Assembly (NCBI RefSeq): GCF_001559595.1
Contig: NZ_LNTY01000034.1
Coordinates: 434,001-498,000 of the forward strand
DNA length: 64,000 bases
Reading direction: 5' to 3'
DNA from: Enterovibrio coralii
Lineage (GTDB): Bacteria > Pseudomonadota > Gammaproteobacteria > Enterobacterales > Vibrionaceae
Below the pieces are notes generated by a model. It had not been told where the DNA came from, searched no databases, and saw only the letters and a list, made by a program, of their open reading frames with translations. This document shows positions 49,836 to 59,249 of the stretch, piece after piece. The position numbers were made by a program, and so were the translations under genes. The first letter of the stretch is position 1, and the number at the start of each line of letters is the position of its first letter.

Positions 49836-51758
49836 ATGAAAGGTAATATCCAAACTCGCAAACGTACCTTACTTGCCGCTTCTATTGCCGCGCTACTGGC
49901 TACGCCAGCGTTTGCCGCGCAATTTAACGAAGCACCTGATTTGAAGGCGTTGGTTGCAGAAGGCAAACTGCCTTCAGTTGAACAACGCCTGCCAAGTGAC
50001 CCTCTGGTTGTGACACCGTTTGAAGCGGTTGGTCAATACGGCGGTACGCTGAACCTTGTTGGCCTTTGGGGTGACAACGGCCATCGCATGCGTATTCTGG
50101 GTAACAATAACCTGTTCTCTTTTAACCACACCTATACCGATGTGGGTCCAAGCCTGGCGACAGGTTATGAGTCGAATGCGGATGCGACGGAGTACACCAT
50201 CTTCTTGCGTAAGGGCATGAAGTGGTCAGACGGTTCAGATTTCTCAGCGGATGATATCGTTTATTACGTCAATGACGTGTTGGGTGACCCTAACCATGCA
50301 GGTAACCGCCCGCTTTATTTCAAAGATTACAAATCAGCGAAAGCTGAAGCGGTAGACAAGCACACGGTTAAGATTTCTCTGACCGAGCCAAATGGTTTGT
50401 TCATTCGTCAATTGGCGGGTGTAGATGGCTCTAACATCGCTGCGTTTAACAAAGCCTACTGTTCTCAGTTCCAACCTCAGTTCAACGCAAATGTAGAGAA
50501 AGAAGCGAAAGCGGAAGGCTTCTCTTCATGGCGTGAATACTACGAAGTGAAGTGTCCTGCACACTACTTCACCCCATTCTACGCAAATGCTGACCGTCCA
50601 ACGATGGCTCCTTGGGTCGTAGAAACCCCACCATCAGCGAATGCGCCGTTTGCAGAATACGTGCGTAACCCTTACTTCTGGCAGGTTGATACTGCAGGCA
50701 ACCAGTTGCCATACATCGACTCTGTGAAGTGGACATTCTCTGAAAACAAAGAAGAAATGTTGCTGCGTGCGGTTGCGGGTAAAACGGATTTCCAATCTCG
50801 TCACATCGACAACGCGGCAAACCGTCCAATCATCTTTGGTAACGCTGAAAAGTCTGACTACAAGGTCATGCTGCGCCCTGAAACGCGCATGAACGTGCTG
50901 GTACTGGGTCTGAACCAGAACTCGAAAGATCCTGTTAAACGTGAACTGTTCTCTAACAAAGACTTCCGTATTGCACTTTCTCACGCGATTGACCGTTGGG
51001 ACATCAGTGAAACCATCTTTGGTGGCGCGGTAGAACCGTACCAAGCGGCTCCGCTAGAAGCGTCTCCTTTCTACAGCGAAGAATTTGCGAACCAATACAC
51101 CGACTTCGATTTGGATAAAGCCAACAAGATGTTGGACGACATGGGACTGACTAACCGCGACAAAGACGGCTTCCGTCTAATGGAAAACGGTGAACGTATC
51201 CGCATCGAAGCATTGAGCACAACGCTGGTGAAACCAGAAACGCGCGATGCGCTGGAAATGGTGAAAAAGCACTGGGGTGAAATTGGCGTGATGCTGGATG
51301 TGCGTATTGTTGACCGCTCTCTGCAGAACTCAATGCGCTTTGCTAACGACTACGACGTGATCCCATGGTACGGCGATGGCGGCGTGGGCATCATCGACGA
51401 AGCGCGCTGGTACATGCCTTACTCTCCAGAATCTACGTTCGGTCTGGGCTGGTACAACTGGTCTGCAAACCCGAACTCAGATTCAGCAGTTGAGCCACCT
51501 GCGGCCGTGAAGAAACAAATTGAGCTTTACAGCCAACTTCGCAAGACCTCAGACAAGCAGAAACAAAACGCGTTGATGCAAGAAATTATCGATATTGCAC
51601 AAGAGAACTTCTTCGCTATCGGTACGGTAAACAACTTGCCAAACGTTGTGATTGTTAACGAGAAACTGCGCAACGTACCAGAAGGTATGCCTGAGTCTTA
51701 CAACCTGATGACGCCAGCACCAATGCGTGTCGGTCAATTGTGGTTCGATAACAAATAA
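49836..51758 (+). CDS. ABC transporter substrate-binding protein, peptide/oligosaccharide type (SBP_bac_5)
   Basis: The 640-residue periplasmic binding protein is of the DppA/OppA superfamily. A signal peptide is visible (about 1-28; TLLAASIAALLATPAFA|AQF). Family segments include GGTLNLVGLWGDNG, TEYTIFLRKGMKWSDGSDFSADD near residue 110, and FRIALSHAIDRWDISE near 380. Members of this superfamily carry oligosaccharides in several marine bacteria (for example the chitobiose system of Vibrio, recalled). The surroundings here (GH88, sulfatase, KdgR box) argue for an oligosaccharide ligand, probably acidic. TGGAGA precedes the ATG. Two permease genes and a fused ATPase gene follow. Confidence 0.88.
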   Translation: MKGNIQTRKRTLLAASIAALLATPAFAAQFNEAPDLKALVAEGKLPSVEQRLPSDPLVVTPFEAVGQYGGTLNLVGLWGDNGHRMRILGNNNLFSFNHTYTDVGPSLATGYESNADATEYTIFLRKGMKWSDGSDFSADDIVYYVNDVLGDPNHAGNRPLYFKDYKSAKAEAVDKHTVKISLTEPNGLFIRQLAGVDGSNIAAFNKAYCSQFQPQFNANVEKEAKAEGFSSWREYYEVKCPAHYFTPFYANADRPTMAPWVVETPPSANAPFAEYVRNPYFWQVDTAGNQLPYIDSVKWTFSENKEEMLLRAVAGKTDFQSRHIDNAANRPIIFGNAEKSDYKVMLRPETRMNVLVLGLNQNSKDPVKRELFSNKDFRIALSHAIDRWDISETIFGGAVEPYQAAPLEASPFYSEEFANQYTDFDLDKANKMLDDMGLTNRDKDGFRLMENGERIRIEALSTTLVKPETRDALEMVKKHWGEIGVMLDVRIVDRSLQNSMRFANDYDVIPWYGDGGVGIIDEARWYMPYSPESTFGLGWYNWSANPNSDSAVEPPAAVKKQIELYSQLRKTSDKQKQNALMQEIIDIAQENFFAIGTVNNLPNVVIVNEKLRNVPEGMPESYNLMTPAPMRVGQLWFDNK

Positions 51759-51768
51759 CAATAAAACA

Positions 51769-51794
51769 GAGGATGGTGAGCAATCGCCATCCTC
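51769..51794 (+). repeat. Intercistronic hairpin after the binding-protein gene
   Basis: GAGGATGG-N10-CCATCCTC lies between the binding-protein and permease genes, a usual device for making more binding protein than membrane components. Confidence 0.65.
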
Positions 51795-51833
51795 CATCAA
51801 TTAGCAACACAATTTAGGAATTGGGGAATTGAA

Positions 51834-52892
51834 ATGAGCAATTTCTTAATGGGTGCAAGGGATCAGTTGGCGTCAACTGTTGCACCGTTTTTCGAGAAGC
51901 ATCCTCTGGTGGCAAGTGGTTTATCACGCCTCGGCTTGATGATGTTTACCTTCTTTTGTATGTCTATCATCATCTTCTTGGTGATTGACTTGCCAGAGGG
52001 CGACTTCGCAACAGCGAAGATTGCTGAACTCCAATCACTGGGCCAAACCGTTGACCCAAAAATGATTGAAATTCTCCGCGAAACTTATGGTTTGGATAAG
52101 CCAATCCTCGTGCGTTACTGGGACTGGTTCTCGGGTCTGATGACCGGTGACCTCGGTATGTCTCTGTCTACGCAAGAGCCGGTTTGGGACACGATTAAAA
52201 CACGACTGCCTGTCACATTGCTTCTGATGTCAGCTGTGTTGGTATTCATGTTCGTTACTGCGATTCCAATCGGTATTTATTCTGCACTTCGCCCTTATTC
52301 GATCGGTGACTACTTCGGCACCATCATCGGCTTCTTGGGTATGGCAACGCCAAACTTTGTTATGGCGATTATCGCCATTCTGATTGGCTACGAATATTTC
52401 GATACCGTGATTACCGGCCTGAACTCAGACGAATACTTAGGACAGCCAATGTCTTGGGGCAAATTCTGGGATTCAGTGCAGCGTAGTTGGGTATTCATCC
52501 TGGTTCTGGGTACGTCGGGCATGGCAACCATCATCCGTAAAGTGCGTGCGAACCTGATGGAAGAAATCAACAAACCTTACGTCACGACGGCACGAGCTAA
52601 AGGCCTGAGTGAACGTGAGCTCACCATGAAATACCCAGTGCGTCTGGCTCTTATCCCGATCGCTGCAACGATTGGCTGGAAACTCCCTGTGCTATTGGGT
52701 GCGGACATTATCGTAAGTCAGGTAATGAACATGCCAACCATGGGTACCTTGATGCTTCAAGCCCTAGAAAAACAAGACATGGTATTGGCAGGAGACATCC
52801 TGCTCATCATGGGCGGTTTGACCATCATCGGTACGCTGATTTCTGACTTACTGCTTCGTTTGATTGACCCACGCATTCGTGCTGGCGCGTAG
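51834..52892 (+). CDS. ABC transporter permease (DppB/OppB type)
   Basis: The 352-residue inner-membrane permease has an N-terminal membrane segment near 30-50, the periplasmic loop motif ETYGLDKPILVRYWDW, and a cluster of helices. The coupling loop PYVTTARAKGLSERELTMKYPVR (near 250) contacts the ATPase. The ATG is preceded by TAGGAATTGGGG. It is the first of two permeases in the oligosaccharide-type importer. Confidence 0.92.
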   Translation: MSNFLMGARDQLASTVAPFFEKHPLVASGLSRLGLMMFTFFCMSIIIFLVIDLPEGDFATAKIAELQSLGQTVDPKMIEILRETYGLDKPILVRYWDWFSGLMTGDLGMSLSTQEPVWDTIKTRLPVTLLLMSAVLVFMFVTAIPIGIYSALRPYSIGDYFGTIIGFLGMATPNFVMAIIAILIGYEYFDTVITGLNSDEYLGQPMSWGKFWDSVQRSWVFILVLGTSGMATIIRKVRANLMEEINKPYVTTARAKGLSERELTMKYPVRLALIPIAATIGWKLPVLLGADIIVSQVMNMPTMGTLMLQALEKQDMVLAGDILLIMGGLTIIGTLISDLLLRLIDPRIRAGA

Positions 52893-52903
52893 AGGGATGT
52901 GAC

Positions 52904-54045
52904 ATGAGTGCTTAGTAGACAAACTAAACATTTTTAAATTGAAGAAGCTGGATAAAGAGACGGCCACCGCCTCCCAGCTGATGATCCACAAATTCCGCAG
53001 TAACCGTCTAGCTTGGATCAGCATGTGGTTTCTGGTTGTGGCATACGTGGTTGCGATGCCATTCGCTGAATTCTTTGCTCCGTTCGAATCGGGTGATAGC
53101 TGGCGCCGTTATACCTTTGCGCCGCCGCAAGAAATGCACTTCATTGAAAAAACGGATGACGGTTATAAATGGGCTCCACACCTGTCTGTGTACAAGGTGA
53201 AAACGGACCCGATGACGCTGCAAAAATCCTACGAGTTGGATGAGAACAAAAAAGCGTATTTTGAGTTCTTTGGTCAAACCGATGAGTACCACTTGATGGG
53301 CTTCATTCCGATGACCACCAAATTCATCGTTCCACATGACAAAAAGCTGCCTTTCTTCTGGCTGGGCTCTGACCGTATGGGACGTGACATGTTGTCACGC
53401 GTTATCCACGGTGCGCGTATCTCGCTGTCAGTTGGTTTGATGGGTGTGTTCTTTAGCTTGGTCATCGGTATCACTGTTGGTTCGATTGCAGGCTTGAAAG
53501 GCGGTTGGTTTGATACGGTCACTAACCGCACCATGGAAGTGATCAAAGCCATTCCAACGCTGCCTTTGTGGATGGCACTGACGGCTTCTTTGCCACGTGA
53601 GTGGGACAGCATCACCAAATACTTCCTCGTTACCCTGATCCTTGGCTGTGTGACCTGGCCAGATATGGCACGCGAAGTGCGTTCACGCTTCATGTCACTG
53701 CGCAATGAAGAATTCATCAACGCAGCATGGCTGGACGGTAACTCTCAAGCTTCAATCATTCGTCGCTACATGGTGCCAAATTTCATGGGCCACATCATTG
53801 CGGCGGTGACGCTGGCAATCCCAGCAATGATCCTGGGCGAAACCTCTCTGAGCTTCTTGGGTCTGGGTCTGCAAGCACCGGTTGTAAGCTGGGGTGTACT
53901 GCTTCAGGAAGCACAAAATATCCGCTCGGTGGCGGAAGCCCCTTGGCTGCTTTATCCAGCAGGTTTGGTGGTACTGGTAATTCTGGCAATGAACTCATTA
54001 GGCGACGGCTTGCGTGACGCAACTGACCCTTACCACGAGGCATAA
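52904..54045 (+). CDS. ABC transporter permease (DppC/OppC type), frame broken near 52913
   Basis: This is the second inner-membrane permease. The long open frame can start only at a TTG at 52939, which lacks a ribosome binding site. Just upstream is an ATG at 52904 with a strong AGAGGG about eight bases before it. Adding one T at 52912-52913 turns ATGAGTGCT-TAG into a frame reading MSALVDKLNIFKLKKLDKET, so the true start is almost surely 52904 and the product about 380 residues. Family features include FFWLGSDRMGRDMLSRVIHGAR, the EAA-type loop EEFINAAWLDGNSQASIIRRY and ETSLSFLGLGLQAPVVSWG. A large periplasmic insert (about 50-140) is as usual for the class. Confidence 0.9.
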
Positions 54046-54049
54046 CGAG

Positions 54050-55753
54050 ATGACTGATAAAATATTAGAAATCAATGGTCTGAACGTAAGTTTTGATAGC
54101 ACACTGGGTTCAAAGCACGCGGTTAAAGATGTGAGCTTCGATATCGTTCGAGGGGAAACCTTGGCGGTGATTGGCGAGTCTGGCTCAGGTAAATCGGTAA
54201 CATCTAAAGCCATTTTGCAAATCTTGGGTAAGACAGGCCATATCGATTCCGGCGACATCATGCTGCATGTCGATGGGTCGAAAGTAGATATCACTACCCT
54301 CAAAAGTGACAGCATCGAGATGCGTCGTATCCGAGCAGAGCGTATTTCGCTGGTTTCTCAAGAACCAATGAGTGCGCTTAGCCCAGTGCACACCGTAGGC
54401 GATCAGATCAAAGAAACCTTGTATCTGTGCAACCAAGGCATGTCAAAGCAACAGGCACATGAAGAGACGCTAAAGCTGTTAGGCCAAGTCTTGCTGCCAG
54501 ATCCAGAAACTTTGATCAACAAATACCCGTATGCATTGTCAGGCGGTCAACGCCAGCGTGTGTGTATTGCAATGGCCATTGCTAGTCGCCCTGACATTCT
54601 GATTGCCGATGAACCAACAACGGCTCTGGACGTGACTACACAAGCTGAAATTCTGGAATTGTTTGCCAAGCTTCAGCGCGAAATCAACATGTCTATCCTG
54701 TTCATTACCCACGACTTGGGCGTAGTGGCGCAGATTTCAGACCGCGTTGTGGTGATGAAAGATGGCGAAGTGGTTGAGCGCGGCGATGTTCGTCAAATCT
54801 TTGAAAACCCACAGCATCCATACACTATCCGCTTAATGGAAGCGACGAAGCGACTGGAAATGCGCTCTGCATTGAAGGTCCCTTACGACGCAGAGAAAGC
54901 GACATGCAAAAAGCCAATCATTGATGCACGCAACGTTTACAAAATTTTCGAAAACGGCGGCGGCTTCTTTAAGAAAGGCAAAGATCTGGTGGCGTTGGAA
55001 GATGTATCAGTTGTCGTGAACCAAGGTGAGTCACTCGGTATTGTGGGTGAGTCGGGTTCAGGTAAGTCCACCCTGGGACGCGCAATTCTTGGCTTAGGCC
55101 ACGCGAGTGCGGGTTCAATCATGTATCACGATCCTAGTCGTGAACTGGATGTGGATTTGGTGAACTTGGATCGTCAACCAAAAGACCATCTGTTCGTTGA
55201 TTTGCGTTTGATCTTCCAAGATCCAATGTCGTCATTGAACCCTCGTATGACAGTCGCAGACATCATTTTGGAACCTTTGCGTCAATTGAAGCCAGAGATG
55301 ACAGAAGATGAGCGTCGTAAAGAGCTTCATGAAGTCATGGATTGGGTTGGTGTCCATCGCGATTGGGCTGCGCGTTATCCGCATGCTTTCTCTGGCGGTC
55401 AGCGTCAGCGTATCGTTATTGCTCGCGCGCTGATCACCCGTCCAAAACTGGTTATCGCGGATGAAGCAACGGCAGCACTGGATGTATCCCTTCGCTCTCG
55501 TGCACTCGATCTGCTGATTGAATACCAGAACCGCTACGGTACCTCGTTCATCTTGATCACCCACGACATCGCAACCGTGAAGTACTTCTGTGACCGCATG
55601 GTCGTGCTTGAGAAGGGCAAGATTGTCGAGCAGGGTACGGTAGACCAAATCATCAACAATCCTCAGGAGGCGTACACCAAACGCCTGATTGACGCAGTGC
55701 CAAAAGCGGAATTACCACCTTTGACCACTGAACCTGAGTTGCTTACCGCATAA
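54050..55753 (+). CDS. Fused two-domain ABC ATPase (DppD-DppF type in one chain)
   Basis: The 567-residue cytoplasmic protein carries two complete ABC nucleotide-binding domains. Walker A motifs GESGSGKS occur near residues 42 and 334. ABC signatures LSGGQRQRVCIAMAIA and FSGGQRQRIVIARALI, Walker B segments ILIADEPTTALD and LVIADEATAALD, and the switch histidines (FITHDLGVV, LITHDIATV) are in order in each half. A linker around 265-300 has the DppD/OppD C-terminal extension (HPYTIRLMEATKR). It thus replaces separate D and F subunits. The start at 54050 lies 5 bp after the permease stop, with CGAGG upstream. Confidence 0.94.
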   Translation: MTDKILEINGLNVSFDSTLGSKHAVKDVSFDIVRGETLAVIGESGSGKSVTSKAILQILGKTGHIDSGDIMLHVDGSKVDITTLKSDSIEMRRIRAERISLVSQEPMSALSPVHTVGDQIKETLYLCNQGMSKQQAHEETLKLLGQVLLPDPETLINKYPYALSGGQRQRVCIAMAIASRPDILIADEPTTALDVTTQAEILELFAKLQREINMSILFITHDLGVVAQISDRVVVMKDGEVVERGDVRQIFENPQHPYTIRLMEATKRLEMRSALKVPYDAEKATCKKPIIDARNVYKIFENGGGFFKKGKDLVALEDVSVVVNQGESLGIVGESGSGKSTLGRAILGLGHASAGSIMYHDPSRELDVDLVNLDRQPKDHLFVDLRLIFQDPMSSLNPRMTVADIILEPLRQLKPEMTEDERRKELHEVMDWVGVHRDWAARYPHAFSGGQRQRIVIARALITRPKLVIADEATAALDVSLRSRALDLLIEYQNRYGTSFILITHDIATVKYFCDRMVVLEKGKIVEQGTVDQIINNPQEAYTKRLIDAVPKAELPPLTTEPELLTA

Positions 55754-55760
55754 CGTAAAT

Positions 55761-55790
55761 CCTCCGAAAATCCGAAACGGCTTTCGGAGG
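55761..55790 (+). repeat. Hairpin just after the ABC operon
   Basis: A perfect 9-bp stem, CCTCCGAAA / TTTCGGAGG, around a 12-base loop, without a T-run. It is probably a 3'-end stabiliser. Confidence 0.5.
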
Positions 55791-55943
55791 ATGAATGTAA
55801 AGAGGGTAGTCAGGTGTAACAAACGAAATTCCACTATGGAGAAGCAAAGTAATGGTCCAAGACGTTCCCATGTAATGTATTCCCAAGAATGGGAGTTTGT
55901 CACAGTGCATTTGTCTACCAAATTTAAAACGACATTTTATATG

Positions 55944-55977
55944 GGCACCGCTAAGCGGTGCTTTGTTGCATTTTTAT
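55944..55977 (+). terminator. Probable terminator of the ABC operon
   Basis: GCACCGC-TAA-GCGGTGC is followed by TTTGTTGCATTTTTA. The rest of the 500-bp gap to kdgR (55754-56255) contains no convincing gene. Confidence 0.65.
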
Positions 55978-56132
55978 CCACAAGGATAAGAGGCAACTCA
56001 GTAAAGTAATGAAAATTAATAAAGAAAACTTTGGTGTGCGAGGGAGTGTGCATTAACTCGAATAAACAAAACTGGAACAAAGGAACTGCTGACCAGTATT
56101 CAAGTCATTGCTTATCATTGATAACCAAAATA

Positions 56133-56151
56133 TTAAAAATATCGTTTCATT
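56133..56151. promoter_or_regulatory. KdgR-box-like site upstream of kdgR
   Basis: TTAAAAATATCGTTTCATT matches the KdgR consensus at 16 of 19 positions, with a perfect right half, 104 bp before the kdgR start. It suggests autoregulation. Confidence 0.5.
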
Positions 56152-56255
56152 TATCTTGGTTTAAGATTGATTTTTGTGATGCCTAACTTACAATTGCAGC
56201 TATTAACTCTGTCGATAGCTGACAGAACTCAATGATTTGAGGAAAGGATGAATCT

Positions 56256-57040
56256 ATGAGCAACAAGCAACCTGATGCTGTCTCGTCCGTTCAAAAAACT
56301 ATGGCGATTTTTGAAACGTTGAGCAGTGAGAAGGAAATTGGAATCAGCGATCTCGCTCAACGATTAATGATGTCAAAAAGCACGGTTTATCGCTTCCTGC
56401 AAACGATGAAGACGCTAGGCTATGTCTCTCAAGAAGGCGAGAGTGAGCGCTATGCATTAACGTTGAAGCTTTTTGAAGTGGGTGCTCGTGCACTTGAGTA
56501 TGTGGACATCATTGATTACGCGAACTCAGAAATGGTTAAGATTTCTGACGAGACCATGGAAGCTCTGCACCTAGGTGCCTTGGATGAAGACAGCATTATC
56601 TACATCCATAAAATTGACTCGAAATATAAGCTGAGCATGCAATCGCGTATCGGTAAGCGCAACCCGCTTTATAGTACGGCGATTGGTAAAGTGCTGCTGG
56701 CCGAATTACCAGAAGCCGTGGTACGTGAATGTCTGCGAAATGTAGAATTTAAACAATCTACACCTAAGACACACAAGAACATCGAAGAATTGCTGCTGAA
56801 CTGCCAAAAGTGAAAGAACAAGGTTATGGCGAAGACAATGAAGAACAAGAAGTCGGTCTTCGTTGTATTGCAGTGCCAGTTTACGACCGTTTTGGCAAAG
56901 TCATTGCTGGCCTGAGTATCTCGCTGCCAACGATGCGTTTTACCGAAAGCAAGAAAGAAGAATTCATTAAGTATCTGCACTCGTCAGCGGCCATGATCTC
57001 TTCACGTCTGGGTTGTACTGAGTATCCAGCAGCAAAATAA
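56256..57040 (+). CDS. kdgR: KdgR, IclR-family repressor of uronate catabolism, frame broken near 56797
   Basis: The IclR-type regulator has an N-terminal winged HTH (GISDLAQRLMMSKSTVYRFL, then QTMKTLGYVSQEGESERYAL; about residues 28-70) and a C-terminal effector domain (HLGALDEDSIIYIHKIDSKY, RIGKRNPLYSTAIGKVLLAE). It follows enterobacterial KdgR almost motif for motif, including QGYGEDNEEQE and GLRCIAVPVYDRFGKVIAGL. The first frame stops at 56813. Adding one G in TTGCTGCTG restores ELLAELPKVKEQGYGEDN and a 261-residue protein, the family length. KdgR senses 2-keto-3-deoxygluconate and represses genes with the palindromic boxes found across this region. Confidence 0.95.
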
Positions 57041-57057
57041 GCGGCGAAAATCCCGTT

Positions 57058-57089
57058 AAAAAAGTGGCTTGCATGGCCACTTTTTTTAT
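57058..57089 (+). terminator. Terminator of kdgR
   Basis: AAAAAAGTGGC-N7-GCCACTTTTTTT, a near-perfect bidirectional hairpin. Confidence 0.9.
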
Positions 57090-57188
57090 ATCTAGCATGG
57101 GGTTGTCGAGAGTTTCTTTGATCGTGTAAAGGCACATCCAGCGAAAGCATTGCGGTGCTTAGGCGCCAGGGCACTTGGATTGATAGCT

Positions 57189-57218
57189 AAAAAAATCCCC
57201 GCTTTTCAGCGGGGATTT
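57189..57218 (-). terminator. Terminator of the porin gene
   Basis: AATCCCCGC-N6-GCGGGGATT is followed by a T-run on the minus strand, 21 bp beyond the porin stop. Confidence 0.9.
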
Positions 57219-57238
57219 GAACGAGAGAGTAGGATAAA

Positions 57239-58660
57239 TTACTTCGCTGCGTATGAGTAAGAGAACATGAGTTTCATGTCATTACGGTCATACTTGTAGT
57301 TTGTGTCTTCTGAGCGGAAGTACGCTGGGAAGAAGTTGATGTTTAGGCCTTTCAGACCACCATCAAGGAAGCGGTAACGGATGTTGTAGTCGATAGAGTA
57401 CATGGTGCCGTCGTAAGTACGCGCATCGCCTTTTGCACCCTTGTCAGAAATAACATCCCAACCATAGTTACCACTCAGGCCAACACTCAGCTCTGGAATA
57501 CCCCAAGATGCAAAGTTGTAATCTACGCCCAGTTTAATCGCTTTGGTGCCATCTGGGTTGTAGTCTTCAATTTGCGAAGTGGCTTGCATAAAGTTACGGT
57601 TGTCTGAGTTAGCCCAAGGTGTCAGACGGAAGTTGTACGCACCACCTGGATCGCTTGGCGCATCTGTTTGGCTGTACGCCGTGCGGAAGGTGAAACCGCC
57701 ATTTTTAATGTCTGCGCCCAACGCAATGTAGCTCTCAACCTCTGCGTCGTATACTTTAGATACTTTGCCTTCTACATATTTACCGCCGTGGTAGAAGAAT
57801 GCAGTGTTCAGTTTGGTTTCTTCGCTCAGATCCCAGCTGTACTTAACCAACGCCTGCCAGTTGTCGCGGTAGTCTTTGCCTTGGCCGTAACCTAAGTCGA
57901 TAACACCGTTATCCAGTTCGTAGATTGCGCCGACAGTATGGATGAAATCAATTTTCTGTGCCGCTGACATGTTTGGCTCACCTTGGTGCCAAGCATTGGT
58001 CATGTCCTTGAATTCATCACTCCAGTCATTTTTGAATTGGTCAGCCCATGCGTAACCCACATGGAATTTACCCATCGACAGTTTACCTTCGAAACCGCGG
58101 TAGGAGTGAGGGTTCAAGCCCCAAGACGAACGGATAGTACCCATGTTGATGCGGGTGTAACCTGCGCGACCAGCAAAGCCAAGGTCTTTGTCACCCAGCT
58201 TCATTTTCAACGCGGCGATGTTTAAAGAGGTATTGGTTTTTTCACACGCATCATCTGCAACACCGTCGTCATTACAATCGTAGTCGTACAGTAGGATTTC
58301 AGACTGACCAACGGTATCGCCAACTTTCATCAGGGTGCTAGCCCACAGATCAAAACCAACAACATCTTTGAAGTAGCCTGAACGGTAGTCCATCGCTAGT
58401 TGTAGGGTTTGGTTTTCAATCTGAGGTTTGAAATCTTCACCAGGTTTGCGTTCTTCACGATCACGGATGTAAAGGAATGAGTGGAGATTTAGCTTGGAAT
58501 CGTCATAGAACGCTTTTTTTGCTTCATCACTCAGGTCTACGGCAGCAACGCTCTGGTTTTGGGCGTCGTTCGGGTTCAATTCTGCTTGCGCAGTAAAGGT
58601 GCAAAGAGCCGCTGCAATAGAGAGGCTAAGCACCGAAAGTTTGTTAGTAGGTTTTATCAT
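57239..58660 (-). CDS. OprD-family outer-membrane porin
   Basis: The 473-residue outer-membrane channel has a signal peptide (MIKPTNKLSVLSLSIAAALCTFTAQA). The mature protein begins with the OprD-like stretch DSKLNLHSFLYIRDREE and contains SSWGLNPHSYRGFEG (the region that precedes the pore loops) and many alternating beta strands. It ends MLMFSYSYAAK-like rather than in Phe (LMFSYSYAAK). The start at 58660 is preceded by TTGGA; ORF extensions upstream have no site. Two KdgR-box matches lie 69 and 114 bp upstream, so it is probably the outer-membrane entry for the uronate-containing oligosaccharides. Confidence 0.87.
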   Translation of the reverse strand: MIKPTNKLSVLSLSIAAALCTFTAQAELNPNDAQNQSVAAVDLSDEAKKAFYDDSKLNLHSFLYIRDREERKPGEDFKPQIENQTLQLAMDYRSGYFKDVVGFDLWASTLMKVGDTVGQSEILLYDYDCNDDGVADDACEKTNTSLNIAALKMKLGDKDLGFAGRAGYTRINMGTIRSSWGLNPHSYRGFEGKLSMGKFHVGYAWADQFKNDWSDEFKDMTNAWHQGEPNMSAAQKIDFIHTVGAIYELDNGVIDLGYGQGKDYRDNWQALVKYSWDLSEETKLNTAFFYHGGKYVEGKVSKVYDAEVESYIALGADIKNGGFTFRTAYSQTDAPSDPGGAYNFRLTPWANSDNRNFMQATSQIEDYNPDGTKAIKLGVDYNFASWGIPELSVGLSGNYGWDVISDKGAKGDARTYDGTMYSIDYNIRYRFLDGGLKGLNINFFPAYFRSEDTNYKYDRNDMKLMFSYSYAAK

Positions 58661-58728
58661 CGTTATATCCAATTGTAGGGTATGCATTTGGTCTGAAAGG
58701 AGCATATTTGAAAAGCATTTTGGTTAAA

Positions 58729-58747
58729 AACAAAACAGTGTTTTATG
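58729..58747. promoter_or_regulatory. KdgR box 1 upstream of the porin gene
   Basis: AACAAAACAGTGTTTTATG matches the KdgR consensus at 17 of 19 positions. Confidence 0.72.
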
Positions 58748-58773
58748 ATTCAAATGCTTGATCGTGATCTGAT

Positions 58774-58792
58774 ATTGAAATGGCGTTTTGAA
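58774..58792. promoter_or_regulatory. KdgR box 2 upstream of the porin gene
   Basis: ATTGAAATGGCGTTTTGAA matches the KdgR consensus at 15 of 19 positions, 45 bp (centre to centre) from box 1. The 590-bp gap 58661-59249 holds no gene; it carries the divergent porin and galE promoters. Confidence 0.6.
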
Positions 58793-59085
58793 AAATAATT
58801 ATCGTCGATTTAATTTTGTGCGTTATGTCAATGGATGGTGAATTGAATTAGGTTATATAAGCTTCGCAAATGTGTGGGAGGGACCTGTTAACTGTAAATA
58901 TGCCTTGTTTATCAACCTAGAATACAAACCTTAATGTAGGCTTTCTGGGTTGAGTATTTGGCTGGGAAGTTAAATTTTAGGCAAGATGTTTTGTATAAGG
59001 TTGGGCAAAAGTAAGCGTTATGTGAGGATGAGAACATTGGAATTTCTCGCGATTTCTAATAGATTTTTTGTTCATTTCGCAACAA

Positions 59086-59104
59086 AATAAAAAGACGTTT
59101 TATT
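59086..59104. promoter_or_regulatory. KdgR box upstream of galE
   Basis: AATAAAAAGACGTTTTATT matches the KdgR consensus at 18 of 19 positions, 145 bp upstream of the galE start. It would place galE in the uronate regulon. Confidence 0.7.
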
Positions 59105-59249
59105 AATGGCTTTTTAAAGCGGGCGAATAACTGTCGTTGATTGTGTTAAACTTTCAAGACAGAGCATTTGCTGATGCTTAATGAATCTAACAACGTAGGC
59201 TCGACCAAAACCAGTCAGAGCCTGTGAAATGTAATTTTGGGAACCTGCA

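Noticed and set aside
55791..56009. A 72-codon open frame on the plus strand between the ABC operon and kdgR
   Set aside because: It runs straight through the terminator hairpin at 55944, has no clear ribosome site at its start and reads as low-complexity basic sequence.
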